Assembly (NCBI GenBank): GCA_041661665.1
Contig: JBAZTW010000007.1
Coordinates: 1-64,000, forward strand
DNA: 64,000 nt
Direction: 5' to 3'
DNA from: GWC2-45-44 sp041661665
Lineage (GTDB): Bacteria; Planctomycetota; Phycisphaerae; Sedimentisphaerales; UBA12454
Of the stretch, positions 33,945 to 42,823 are shown piece by piece (the first letter of the stretch is position 1; every line of letters begins with the position of its first letter). The translations under genes and the position numbers were made by a program. A model generated the notes under the pieces. It did no database searches, was not told the DNA's origin, and worked only from the letters and a program-made list of their open reading frames with translations.

Positions 33945-35501
33945 TTATTTTTTGTTTGCCGCGGCCATTCTGTTAATCGCGTCAACATACGCTTTTGCGG
34001 AGGCTTCGATAATATCCGTCGAAATGCCTCTGCCGGTAAATCTTACGCCATCTTCATCAAGAACTTTTACGGTTGCTTCGCCGAGGGCGTCTTTTCCGCC
34101 TGTCACGGCCTTAATCGAATAATGGTCAACCTTCGGCGAAAGACCCGTAGCGATTCTTATCGCTTCATACGCGGCATCAACCGGACCATCGCCGCAGGCA
34201 GCAGCGATAATAGGCTCAGCCTTACCTTTAATTTTCATTTTGACGCTTGCCGTCGGCAGAGTTCCAGTTCCGCAGGCAACGTGAAGATACTGAAGTTCAA
34301 AGGTTTGTTCAACACTTCGTCTTTCGTCGCCGACAAGAGCGGCTATATCTTCGTCAAACACTTCTGTTTTTTTATCAGCAACTTCGAGAAACCGCTGATA
34401 AATCGTCTCAAGTTCGGTATCGGAAACTTCATAGCCAAGTTCAGCCAGCCTGTGCTTTACACCGTGTCTGCCTGTACGCGCAGTCAGCACAACCGCGCTC
34501 TTCGGCGAGCCTACATCTTCCGGCCTGATAATTTCGTAAGTGAGCGGATTTTTCAGGAAGCCGTCAACGTGAATTCCGCTGCTGTGTGCAAATGCGTTTG
34601 CGCCGATAATCGCCTTGTTCGGCGGAACAACGATGCCGAGCATTTCGGAAACCATTCTGCTGGTTTTGTAAAGCTCTTTGGCGTTTATTCCCGTATCGAG
34701 TTTGAAGAAATCTTTTCGCGTTCTAATCGCCATAATCGATTCTTCAAGTGAAGCATTGCCCGCTCGTTCACCAACGCCGTTAATCGTGCATTCAATCTGT
34801 CGCGCGCCATTTGCAACGCCGGCAAGCGTATTTGCAACCGACATTCCTAAATCATCGTGGCAGTGAACGCTGAACACCGCTTTTTTAGAGTTCGGCACAT
34901 TCTTAATAATATCCGCAATCAATTTTCCGTATTGTTCCGGTATCGAGTAGCCGGTCGTATCGGGAATATTAACCGTCGTCGCGCCTGCCGCGATTACCGC
35001 CTCGACAACTTTATACAGATATTCCCTGTCCGCCCTGCCGGAGTCTTCGCAGTAAAATTCGACATCATTAGTATATTCTTTGGCACGCTTGACAGCCTTT
35101 ACGCCCATATCGAGAGCTTTTGCCTTTTTCGCTTCAAGAGTTTTGCCGTATTTATCATCCTTGAATTTGCTTGCGATGTGAATATCGCTTATTCCAAGGC
35201 CGGTATGAATTCGACCGCGCTTGGCTTTTTTCAAAGCAGCGCCGGCAGAATCAATATCCTTTTCAACCGCGCGTGAAAGTGCGCAGATTGTCGCCGTGCT
35301 TATCTCCTTTGCGATAAGCTGAACCGACTCAAAATCCTGCGGCGAGGAAATCGGAAAACCCGCTTCAATTACATCAACGCCGAGCCGGGCAAGCTGAACT
35401 GCCAGTTCGAGCTTTTCCCGAACGCCGAGCCGAGTACCCGCCGCCTGTTCGCCGTCTCTTAATGTTGTATCAAAAACTATCACTTTTTCTTCAGCAGACA
35501 T
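33945..35501 (-). CDS. leuA: 2-isopropylmalate synthase
   Basis: A 518-residue DRE-TIM enzyme and the first gene of the leftward leu cluster. FDTTLRDGEQAAG at residue 10 is the catalytic loop with metal-binding Asp, SVHCHDDLGMSVANTLAG near residue 200 gives the metal His pair, and AHSSGIHVDGFL near residue 308 is the flexible-domain block. The C-terminal ~130 residues form the leucine-binding LeuA_dimer domain, so feedback inhibition is likely. Citramalate synthase and homocitrate synthase are relatives, but the gene order favours LeuA. It starts after AAGGAGAC. Confidence 0.93.
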   Translation of the reverse strand: MSAEEKVIVFDTTLRDGEQAAGTRLGVREKLELAVQLARLGVDVIEAGFPISSPQDFESVQLIAKEISTATICALSRAVEKDIDSAGAALKKAKRGRIHTGLGISDIHIASKFKDDKYGKTLEAKKAKALDMGVKAVKRAKEYTNDVEFYCEDSGRADREYLYKVVEAVIAAGATTVNIPDTTGYSIPEQYGKLIADIIKNVPNSKKAVFSVHCHDDLGMSVANTLAGVANGARQIECTINGVGERAGNASLEESIMAIRTRKDFFKLDTGINAKELYKTSRMVSEMLGIVVPPNKAIIGANAFAHSSGIHVDGFLKNPLTYEIIRPEDVGSPKSAVVLTARTGRHGVKHRLAELGYEVSDTELETIYQRFLEVADKKTEVFDEDIAALVGDERRSVEQTFELQYLHVACGTGTLPTASVKMKIKGKAEPIIAAACGDGPVDAAYEAIRIATGLSPKVDHYSIKAVTGGKDALGEATVKVLDEDGVRFTGRGISTDIIEASAKAYVDAINRMAAANKK

Positions 35502-35809
35502 ATTATGTCTCCTTTTTTAGCCTGAAACTGGAATTATGCAGCAAAAGTTAGAAAAATTCTACTATTAAACTAAAAAAACAATATGGGAGATAGGGGAAAA
35601 TTTTATGTGCGCCTTAGCGGCGCAAAATAAGGGCGAGCAGGCCGATAATTGCCTGTGAATTGAAGCCGACATTTTTTGTCTGATTAACCATACGCCATAA
35701 TGATACAATATCTGGAGGGTAAATACAAGAAAATTATTTGGGTAAAACTCCAAGCCGGGCTTGCAACTTACTTTTTAGATGTTAGTGTCGTGATTTTCGA
35801 GGCCATTTT
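35502..35809. other. Divergent leuA-gspF intergenic region
   Basis: This region contains a hairpin TGCGCC/GGCGCA with a 5-base loop (35608-35624) in the leuA upstream region. On the plus strand TTGTCT, 17 bases and AATGAT (about 35676-35704) is a weak candidate promoter for the GspF-like gene. No leucine-rich leader peptide and no T-box-like element were seen. Confidence 0.45.
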
Positions 35810-36781
35810 ATGCCGAGCCAACTTGGTACAATATATGGTAATCTGGCTTGTTTAATTGAGGCCGGAGTGCCAATCGTCAGGGTTTTCAAGACCGTTGCCG
35901 CAGGACTTAAAGGCAAATATCGTTCTATAATCGAACAGATGACGCTTGATGTAAGTAGCGGCCAGTCCATCGCGGACAGTATGGCTAATTGTCATAACGT
36001 CTTTTCCAAACTGGACATAACGACTATTCGTGCAAGTGAGACCGCCGGAATGGTTGACCAGGCCTTTAAAAAACTGGCACGCTGGCATGAATTTCAGTAC
36101 CGTATGAAACGAAGCTTAATCAATGGTATGTTAATGCCGGTGATGCTTATTCATTTGGCAGCTATTTTAGGGCCGTTCCCGGCATACATACTCGGCGCCC
36201 GCAACTTCGGCGAATACCTGTTATCTGCAATGCTTACCCTTACAACATTTTACATACCATTAGCTATCATAGTTTTTATATGTAAATTTACGCCTGAAAA
36301 AGGCTCGGCAAGAATAGTGCTGGACTGGATAACCCTAAGAATTCCGGTATTAGGTGCTGCCGTAAAAGCCCTCAACATCGCCCGATTTACAAGAGCGTTT
36401 TCGATGCTATCTTCAGCGGCGGTACCGCCGGCCCAGGCTGCTGAACAGGCAGTGCTGGCAACGGAAAACTATTTTGTCGCTTCCTGGTTTGCTCCGATGG
36501 CAAATTCCGCCCGCAACGGCAATCCGCTATCGGAAGGTCTTTCACCTAAAAATCTGGACGATTATTATTTTCACAGTTGGCTCATCGGTGAAGAAACCGG
36601 CAGTATAGACAATGTAACCAACCGTCTGGCAGAGGTTTATCTTGAAAAGGCGGAAGAGCTTTTCTCGCATTTTTACACCTGGCTGCCCCGTTTGATATAT
36701 TTTTATGCCGCAATTATAACCATAATCGGGATTTTCAAGGGATATGGAAAAATTTTAGAGTCCACTGGGGCTGGTTTTTAG
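35810..36781 (+). CDS. GspF/PilC-family inner-membrane protein (short form)
   Basis: A 323-residue protein with two T2SSF-type helical domains, each followed by hydrophobic segments. The first repeat begins ACLIEAGVPIVRVFKTVAAG (residue ~12) and has ASETAGMVDQAFKKLARWHEF. The second begins NIARFTRAFSMLSSAAVPPAQAAEQA and has GEETGSIDNVTNRLAEVY. GspF and PilC are platform proteins of type II secretion and type IV pilus machines. This one lacks the ~70-residue N-terminal region usual in GspF, and no ATPase or pseudopilin genes are adjacent, so it may act with a remote machine. Confidence 0.85.
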   Translation: MPSQLGTIYGNLACLIEAGVPIVRVFKTVAAGLKGKYRSIIEQMTLDVSSGQSIADSMANCHNVFSKLDITTIRASETAGMVDQAFKKLARWHEFQYRMKRSLINGMLMPVMLIHLAAILGPFPAYILGARNFGEYLLSAMLTLTTFYIPLAIIVFICKFTPEKGSARIVLDWITLRIPVLGAAVKALNIARFTRAFSMLSSAAVPPAQAAEQAVLATENYFVASWFAPMANSARNGNPLSEGLSPKNLDDYYFHSWLIGEETGSIDNVTNRLAEVYLEKAEELFSHFYTWLPRLIYFYAAIITIIGIFKGYGKILESTGAGF

Positions 36782-36788
36782 CCTATTC

Positions 36789-36887
36789 CTAATTTCTTTG
36801 CCGCTCAATCACCTTATACGGATTCCAAAAATAACTCGTGTTGTTCTCCGCGGGCAAGCGAAGCTGGTATAAATCTTTCCAAATCAT
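36789..36887 (-). CDS. Possible 32-codon ORF after der
   Basis: An ATG-started ORF on the minus strand encodes MIWKDLYQLRLPAENN..., ending NPYKVIERQRN. It starts 30 bases after the der stop and lacks a convincing ribosome-binding site. The same DNA in another frame also reads without stops for 30 codons. Its aromatic, protein-like composition suggests it may be the C-terminal remnant of a lost gene. Real coding status is doubtful. Confidence 0.25.
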   Translation of the reverse strand: MIWKDLYQLRLPAENNTSYFWNPYKVIERQRN

Positions 36888-36917
36888 CCGACGCGTGAGT
36901 AATTATGCCAATTGGTA

Positions 36918-38255
36918 TTATTTGTCCCGCAACTGTTCTTCTTTCCTTCTCGGGCGGACAAAAAGCCTTATCGGCACTTCGGAAAAACTGAGAATATCGC
37001 GAAGTTTGCTGATGAAAAATCTCTTATAATTCTCATCGAACAAATCGACATTATTTACAAACAGCAATATCGTAACCGGCTTGACGGCAATTTGCGTAGC
37101 GTAATAAACCTTGGGCAACTGTGAAGTTTTGTTTCTTCCGCCGATGCGCTGAGTGTTTATCTCCTCGACAGCCTTATTCATTTTCGCAGTCGAAATTTTC
37201 GTTGCCGACTGCTTGTAAAGTTCGCAGGCTAAATCGAGAACGGACTGGATATTTTTAGATTCGGTAGCGGTCGTAAAAGCTATCGGGGCATAACTCAACT
37301 GCGGGAAAATTTTGCCGATATAATCCGCATAATCATCGCTGCTTGCTTTGCCCACGGCCAAATCCCATTTATTCACAACCAAAATGCAGGGCTTGTATTC
37401 CTCGCCGATAAACGATGCGAGCTTTTTATCAATATTCGACAACGGCTCAGTCGCATCTATAAGCAAAAGCACGACATCGGCTCTGCGAATAGACCTTTCC
37501 GCGCGAACGGAACTGTAAAACTCTATGCTGTCCGAGAGCTGGCTTTTTCTGCGAACGCCCGCCGTATCAATTACGACAAAAGTTTTGCCGTCTTTTTCAA
37601 ATCTCACATCGACGGAATCGCGGGTCGTTCCGGGTATCTCGCTTACAATAACCCGCTCTTCGCCTGCGATTGCGTTTGTAAAGGTGCTTTTGCCGGCGTT
37701 GCGCTTGCCGACAATCGCGATTTTCATTTCGACCTCTTTTGGTTTTTCGCCGGTCGAACCCTCGAGCGTCTCAAGAATTTTTTCGACGAGAATACTTTTA
37801 TTAAGATTGTTTGTTACTGAAATGCAGAACGCGTCGCCGAAGCCTAATTTTGCAAAATCCGCTGCCGCTGGAAACATTTTAACTTCATCAGCTTTGTTGG
37901 CGACAAGAATAACTTTGAGATTATTTTTGCGAAGCAGTTTGGCGATTTGCTGGTCGAGAGGCGTTAATCCGTCACGAATATCAACAACGAACAAAACTAA
38001 GCTTGCTGACCCCATAGCCTGTTTGATTTGATTTTCGACGTGTTCTTTCAACTGGTCGCTGTCAACGATGCCCCATCCGCCGGTGTCAACAAGCTCGAAA
38101 AATCGCTCGTTGTTTTCGATGATGACGCTCACGCGGTCGCGCGTAACGCCCGCAGTCGGCTCAACAATGCTTATCATTTGACCGGCAAGAGCATTGAGCA
38201 AAGAGCTTTTGCCCACATTCGGTCGGCCTATTATCGCTACTATCGGCAATGCCAT
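36918..38255 (-). CDS. der: Ribosome biogenesis GTPase Der (EngA)
   Basis: A 445-residue double GTPase required for 50S subunit maturation. The first G domain has GRPNVGKSSLLNAL (G1), DTGGWG (G3) and NKADEV (G4). The second has GKRNAGKSTFTNAI, DTAGVRRKSQ and NKWDLA. The C-terminal KH-like domain ends with the basic RPRRKEEQLRDK tail. Length and order are normal for Der. It reads leftwards with no close partner. Confidence 0.96.
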   Translation of the reverse strand: MALPIVAIIGRPNVGKSSLLNALAGQMISIVEPTAGVTRDRVSVIIENNERFFELVDTGGWGIVDSDQLKEHVENQIKQAMGSASLVLFVVDIRDGLTPLDQQIAKLLRKNNLKVILVANKADEVKMFPAAADFAKLGFGDAFCISVTNNLNKSILVEKILETLEGSTGEKPKEVEMKIAIVGKRNAGKSTFTNAIAGEERVIVSEIPGTTRDSVDVRFEKDGKTFVVIDTAGVRRKSQLSDSIEFYSSVRAERSIRRADVVLLLIDATEPLSNIDKKLASFIGEEYKPCILVVNKWDLAVGKASSDDYADYIGKIFPQLSYAPIAFTTATESKNIQSVLDLACELYKQSATKISTAKMNKAVEEINTQRIGGRNKTSQLPKVYYATQIAVKPVTILLFVNNVDLFDENYKRFFISKLRDILSFSEVPIRLFVRPRRKEEQLRDK

Positions 38256-38289
38256 TTAATATCCCGTCGTTTAAAACTGCTTCTAAAAT

Positions 38290-38505
38290 TTACCGCTGTG
38301 AATTTACATCAGCCGTAATTTCCTTTTCCATTTTATCAAGCTCGGCATCCATATTTTTTTCTGTAATCTGCTCAGCTGCTTCTTTCTGTATATCTGTTAT
38401 AACAGATTTCGGCGGAGGAGGAGATGCCTGCTGCCGCCTGTGTTTGCAGCCAAAAGAAAAAATTAAAATACTGGAAACTGCTATCATTAAAATGCTCTTA
38501 ATCAT
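38290..38505 (-). CDS. Small lipoprotein
   Basis: The ATG at 38505, preceded by GGGAG, gives 71 residues. MIKSILMIAVSSILIFSFGC is a lipoprotein signal with a lipobox ending in Cys. The mature part is short: a basic stretch (KHRRQQ), Pro-rich PPPPK, then an acidic amphipathic helix. It may be anchored to a membrane. No family is recognised. It is 23 bases downstream of the secreted protein at 38529-38993 on the same strand. Confidence 0.6.
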   Translation of the reverse strand: MIKSILMIAVSSILIFSFGCKHRRQQASPPPPKSVITDIQKEAAEQITEKNMDAELDKMEKEITADVNSQR

Positions 38506-38528
38506 TTTTGCTCCCGATTTTTCCATAA

Positions 38529-38993
38529 CTATTTATTATTGGGTTCGATATTCTCTAATCTTGTTGCCGGAGATGCGGGTCTGGTCTGAAGCCCGAGAAT
38601 TTTTTTATGGTGTCTCTTATTTTCCATCTGAATTAGCGAATCGGCTTTTTGTGCTTTTTCCGGCTGGTTTGTCGCTATGGCAAGTTCTTTAATGCGAGTC
38701 AGAACAGCTATTCGCCTTTTGTTTTTTAAGTACTCATCGCCCATCTGCTTTTCACGAGCCTGCTGCCGCTGAGTATATTCCTCACCGCTTACAGCCCGCT
38801 GGTTTGCGTCAGACCGTGAATAATTCATTCGCCGCCTTAGGCGCTGCTGCCTTCGCTCGTTTTGCTGCGAATTCTGCTGTTGGCCCAGAATATTCGGGTC
38901 GCCGACCGCCCTGCCGCTCGCCTGGTTCGGCTCTGCCGATAAAACCGGACAAAATATACACACCATCAGAAATACTTTGACTATTTTTTTCAT
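38529..38993 (-). CDS. Secreted Gln/Arg-rich helical protein
   Basis: A 154-residue protein with a signal peptide of about 20 residues (MKKIVKVFLMVCIFCPVLSA). The mature part is very rich in Gln, Arg and Asn (QQNSQQNERRQQRLRRRMN) and probably one long charged helix (YTQRQQAREKQMGDEYLKNK). No known family. Together with the lipoprotein that follows it may form a small envelope module. Confidence 0.6.
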   Translation of the reverse strand: MKKIVKVFLMVCIFCPVLSAEPNQASGRAVGDPNILGQQQNSQQNERRQQRLRRRMNYSRSDANQRAVSGEEYTQRQQAREKQMGDEYLKNKRRIAVLTRIKELAIATNQPEKAQKADSLIQMENKRHHKKILGLQTRPASPATRLENIEPNNK

Positions 38994-39156
38994 TTTTTAT
39001 CTCCAGATTTTATTTTCTCGTTATTGCCCTTATTTTTCACTTTAATCGCAATAAGTCAATACAAATCGGCATATAAGCGGCTTAACTTTCACTTGCAAAC
39101 GGTCGATTTTATGTAATAGTTATATAGAGTCCGGATTTTCCGACTGGAAAAACAAA

Positions 39157-41436
39157 ATGCCGACAACACCGACAAACACTGAAAGAATGAAACGACTGCC
39201 CTGGTGGTTTGCCGCCGGTATGCTGGACAACGTCCGAATATCGCTGGTTTTTGGGCCGGTCTTCGTCTTGTTTCTCGATGCCATTAAAATAGGAAAAGCC
39301 GGTATCGGTGTGCTTTTGGCAATGCCCCTGCTCTTCCAGGCGGTATCCATTTTTGCCGTCCCGTTAGTCGAAAGACTCGGCTATAAAAAATCCTGCCTGA
39401 TTTTTTTCAGCGTAAGAACTTCAATTTTATTCGGCCTGCTGCTCACGCCGCTGTTTTTGCAAATGTTTGGAATCGGTGGAGCGTTTCTATGGGTCGCTTT
39501 TATTATGCTGGTCTTTTCAATATCGTTCGCCATAGGCCTTACTGCGGGTGGCCCATGGGGGCTGGAGGTGCTGCCGACAAATATCCGCAGCAAAATTATT
39601 GCCATTAACACATTTCTTTGCGGCGCAGTCGTAATACTCGGAACATGGTTTGCCGGTTTCTGGCTGAGCAAATCGAAGGGACTGCCGGGCTTTATGTTCC
39701 TGATTGCGACAGGTGCATTTGTCGGACTATTCGCCGTTGCAAGCCATGCAATGTTCCCAGGCGGCGGCAAAATTAAAAAACAAACACACAGCACAGAACA
39801 CCTGAAAAATATGCTCGATGCTCTCAAAGACGGCGACTTTCTCCGCCTTCTGGTCGGTATTGGAGTTTTCATTTTTATCGTTCAGGGCGTAGCGTCATTT
39901 ATTCCGCTGTATATGAAAAACCTCGTCGGGATAGACAACTCAAGAGTCGTTTATCTGGGCATCTGGCAGAACGCCGGAATTTTATTAGCTGTCTATTTTT
40001 GGGGCTGGTGCGCCGACAGATTCGGAGGCAAACCGGTCTTTATCACTGGCATAATGTTCCATATATTTCTGCCGGTTCTATGGTATCTGATTCCAAGACA
40101 TCACGGAGACACAAGTTATTATATCGCCGCTGTTGTCTCTTTTCTCACAGGCCTGATGTGCGTAGCGTATTTGATAGGCATTGACCGATACTTCTTTCTT
40201 ACAGCGATGCCGCACGATAAAAAAACATCTTATTACGCGGTGTGGTTCGGTTGGACGGGGCTTCTGGCGGGGCTTGGCCCCATAGTCGTCGGTTTGGCTC
40301 TCAAATGGTGCGCCCCGCTCGATAACATCGCCGCAAATCTCCATATCAGAGTCGATTCATTTCTGCCGGTATTTCTGGCGCATATGCTCCTGCCGGCAAT
40401 TGGAATGTATATCTTCCGCAATATCAAGCGGGACAGCGAACTGACAACGACGCAGTTTGTCGGCCAGTTATTCCAGTCTATGCCTTTTGGCCTCTTCGGC
40501 TCTATCAGCTCCATAATGCGTTATAGAATGGCAGGCGAAGAAAACGAAAGAATTGTTACAACGCGAAATCTCGGCCGCTCGGACAGCCCTTTTAATACCG
40601 ATGAACTTATTGAAGCGCTCAGCGACCCCAGTTTCGATGTCCGCTACGAAGCTGTCCTGGCAATGGCGCTGCGAAAACCGGACCAAAAAATTGTAGCCGC
40701 CCTGCTGGGAGTATTGGAAGGTGAGGATATCGAACTAAGTGCAACAGCATCGTGGGCTCTTGGCCAAATCGGCGACAAATCCGCCGTCGCTGCCCTGAAA
40801 AAACAACTCACCGCGCCATATCGAATACTTCGCGCAAGAAGCGCAAGAGCGCTCGGCAGCATCGGCGACAAAGAAACCGCGGATATTATTTTAGAACTCT
40901 TAAAAATTGAAACCGACTCGGTATTGAGAGTTGCTTACGCCTCGGCGCTTGGCGCAATGCGATATGTCCCCGCAATCGAATATGTGCTTTCTCTGCTGGC
41001 TGATGTCCAGAACGAAACTTTCCGCGGAGAAGTCGCCCTTGCCGCTGCAAGAATCGTAGGCAGCGAAAAAAGCTACATCAAACTGCTTCGCTCGAGCGCA
41101 GCCGAATGGTCAACGACGCTCAGCGGAGCGATATTGAAATTAAAAAAGCCGATGGTTCGATTAAACCTCGACCCTGCGCTGATTGACTCTGTTGGTGCCT
41201 GCGCCGAAAGTTTCGCCGCCGAGCAGCATGGCTGGGCAATCGAACTGCTCTGGCCTATTCTCGAAGCGATGCCGAAAGATTTAATTGATACCGAATACAG
41301 AAAAGCTCTCGCCGAGTGCGGCAGGAGAATCGAACAGTTCGGCAGCCAGAGAAAAGAATATATCATCCTTGCCGTCCACACCTGCGATGTCTGGCTTAGG
41401 GCAAGATGCGCCGCTAAAGCATACCAGGCCGAATAA
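39157..41436 (+). CDS. MFS-type membrane protein fused to C-terminal HEAT repeats
   Basis: A 759-residue protein. Residues ~15-440 contain about 12 hydrophobic helices in two sets with a short loop between, as in Major Facilitator transporters (AGMLDNVRISLVFGPVFVLF at helix 1, MLVFSISFAIGLTAGGPWGL at helix 5). Residues ~475-750 are soluble HEAT/PBS-lyase-like repeats (DVRYEAVLAMALRKP, LSATASWALGQIGDKSAV, LRARSARALGSIGDKETA, LRVAYASALGAM). HEAT solenoids bind proteins, so the tail may dock a partner to the transporter. Substrate is unknown. A diverged copy of the last codons lies at 41791-41822. Confidence 0.85.
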   Translation: MPTTPTNTERMKRLPWWFAAGMLDNVRISLVFGPVFVLFLDAIKIGKAGIGVLLAMPLLFQAVSIFAVPLVERLGYKKSCLIFFSVRTSILFGLLLTPLFLQMFGIGGAFLWVAFIMLVFSISFAIGLTAGGPWGLEVLPTNIRSKIIAINTFLCGAVVILGTWFAGFWLSKSKGLPGFMFLIATGAFVGLFAVASHAMFPGGGKIKKQTHSTEHLKNMLDALKDGDFLRLLVGIGVFIFIVQGVASFIPLYMKNLVGIDNSRVVYLGIWQNAGILLAVYFWGWCADRFGGKPVFITGIMFHIFLPVLWYLIPRHHGDTSYYIAAVVSFLTGLMCVAYLIGIDRYFFLTAMPHDKKTSYYAVWFGWTGLLAGLGPIVVGLALKWCAPLDNIAANLHIRVDSFLPVFLAHMLLPAIGMYIFRNIKRDSELTTTQFVGQLFQSMPFGLFGSISSIMRYRMAGEENERIVTTRNLGRSDSPFNTDELIEALSDPSFDVRYEAVLAMALRKPDQKIVAALLGVLEGEDIELSATASWALGQIGDKSAVAALKKQLTAPYRILRARSARALGSIGDKETADIILELLKIETDSVLRVAYASALGAMRYVPAIEYVLSLLADVQNETFRGEVALAAARIVGSEKSYIKLLRSSAAEWSTTLSGAILKLKKPMVRLNLDPALIDSVGACAESFAAEQHGWAIELLWPILEAMPKDLIDTEYRKALAECGRRIEQFGSQRKEYIILAVHTCDVWLRARCAAKAYQAE

Positions 41437-41528
41437 AAAACAGTAACTCCCCTATCAGTAATCCATCTCCAGTACCACCACCAAATCTTATTTATATCAT
41501 TGGTACATTATGGAAGCGTCATTCGTAA

Positions 41529-41735
41529 TTATTCATTTTTATAAAAAAATCGTTTCACAATGGCCATAACCGCCGCCATTGTAAGTGCTATAAAAGCTCC
41601 CATTAAAACAGATAACAAGAAATGATGTTGCTCTTCATACTTTTGCAGAAAAATACTACGAAGTATCGCTGCAAAGAAACCGGAAAACCCGGCTATTAAA
41701 CCCAAAACTCCTGCCCCTATTTGTTTTGCTGCCAT
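41529..41735 (-). CDS. Small membrane protein
   Basis: A 68-residue protein with two hydrophobic helices (GAGVLGLIAGFSGFFAAILR and LLSVLMGAFIALTMAAVMAI) and a basic tail (VKRFFYKNE). It starts after AGGAG. No family is recognised. It lies between the MFS-HEAT gene and a displaced copy of that gene's end, so it may be part of an inserted segment. Confidence 0.65.
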   Translation of the reverse strand: MAAKQIGAGVLGLIAGFSGFFAAILRSIFLQKYEEQHHFLLSVLMGAFIALTMAAVMAIVKRFFYKNE

Positions 41736-41790
41736 TATATACTCCTGCTAAATAATTCTAAATTATTATCAACATCAAGAATATCACCAG

Positions 41791-41822
41791 TGCCGCTGTA
41801 AAGCATATCAGGCGGAATAAAA
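41791..41822 (+). pseudogene. Displaced copy of the MFS-HEAT gene 3' end
   Basis: TGCCGCTGTAAAGCATATC...GGCGGAATAAAA matches 41407-41438 apart from a small indel and two substitutions. In the frame of the gene it reads K-A-Y-Q-A-E-stop, and both substitutions are synonymous (TAC/TAT, GCC/GCG). It ends one base before the convergent zinc-ribbon gene's stop codon. It is a remnant of an earlier or paralogous gene end. Confidence 0.65.
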
Positions 41823-41823
41823 G

Positions 41824-42588
41824 CTATTCCACCGTCCAACGAATCGAGGCTGAGTTAGGGTCCCATTCATATTTACAATAACCATCAGCATATAAAATAT
41901 TACAGCCTTCACCTTGATGGTTTTGTGTGCTTATTAATTCTTTTCCGCCAACCATATTCCAACCCGGAGTATTTGTTTCAAAAATCAGTACCATATCAGG
42001 TGGGAGTTCTGATGCTTTTTTGCCCACTGCATTGACATTGAAGACATAATAACTCATATTAACTTTAGCTTTATTGCTTGGACAAGAAAAAGATTGTTTT
42101 GGTACATCAGCTTTTTCAACGAGCAAATCACACCATTTATCAGCAGATGGATAAGTATCATTATAATCGTTGGCATAAACCATCATTGCCTTGCCAAGGC
42201 CGGAAAGGTTAGTGCCGCAAAGCTGTCTTTGAGCCAGACATCTTACTTTGCCAAGTGCGGGCATCAATATAGCCAACTGAATTGGCACAAGAAGAAAAAT
42301 GCTGACAGCGGGTATGACTATTCCTGTTATCGCAAGGCCGCTGCCTTTTAATTGCCCATTGCTTTTGCTGATTTTAACTAATCCGCAAATTCCGCAAATC
42401 AGCGCAGGAATGGAGGTAATCATACAAGTAAAGAAGCCAACTATCGAAAGGACAAGAGACCATATCGCAAGTTTGCTTGTTTTTGGTTTGCCCTCCGGTA
42501 TTTGCGGTGGGGCTGATATTGGCTGGCCGCAAGATTGACATAGATTTGCGTTTTCGAGATTGTCTTTTCCGCATTTTGGGCAATACAT
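41824..42588 (-). CDS. Zinc-ribbon / DUF4190-like / pseudopilin-like protein (planctomycete type)
   Basis: A 254-residue chimera. Residues 1-25 are a zinc ribbon (CPKCGKDNLENANLCQSCG). Residues ~38-110 contain two or three hydrophobic segments in the DUF4190 style (ICGICGLVKISKSNG). The rest resembles the C-terminal part of planctomycete DUF1559-like pseudopilins: ILMPALGKVRCLAQRQLCG, GKAMMVYANDYNDTYP, and near the end NHQGEGCNILYADGY, a His-x10-Asp-Gly motif. Such proteins are very frequent in Phycisphaerae. The prepilin cleavage site is replaced by the membrane part, so a non-pilus envelope role is likely. Confidence 0.75.
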   Translation of the reverse strand: MYCPKCGKDNLENANLCQSCGQPISAPPQIPEGKPKTSKLAIWSLVLSIVGFFTCMITSIPALICGICGLVKISKSNGQLKGSGLAITGIVIPAVSIFLLVPIQLAILMPALGKVRCLAQRQLCGTNLSGLGKAMMVYANDYNDTYPSADKWCDLLVEKADVPKQSFSCPSNKAKVNMSYYVFNVNAVGKKASELPPDMVLIFETNTPGWNMVGGKELISTQNHQGEGCNILYADGYCKYEWDPNSASIRWTVE

Positions 42589-42643
42589 TTACATCTCCTT
42601 TTAAATAAAATTGGTATTGTTGTGATAATCATATTCATTTTGG

Positions 42644-42739
42644 AAAAAAAGGAAATAAAGAAGTAAAAAAATAAGGGAAATTGACTAACAGCATTAAAAA
42701 TCCTTATATCTTTACTTCCCTGCTTCCTTACTTCTTTTT
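42644..42739. repeat. Inverted repeat of the GGAAGTAAGGAAG family
   Basis: AAAGGAAATAAAGAAGTAAA / TTTACTTCCCTGCTTCCTTAC arms around ATTGACTAACAGCATTAAAA. It lies between divergent genes. Confidence 0.75.
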
Positions 42740-42823
42740 CATTTGAAAACCACAGGAGCTTCTGATAATATCCTGCCATCGTTGTTATTTTTTTAACAGC
42801 CGCAGGAATCTCAGGAAATTCCA

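Noticed and set aside
34122..34751. 209-codon plus-strand ORF inside leuA
   Set aside because: It is antisense to well-conserved LeuA motifs and lacks start signals.
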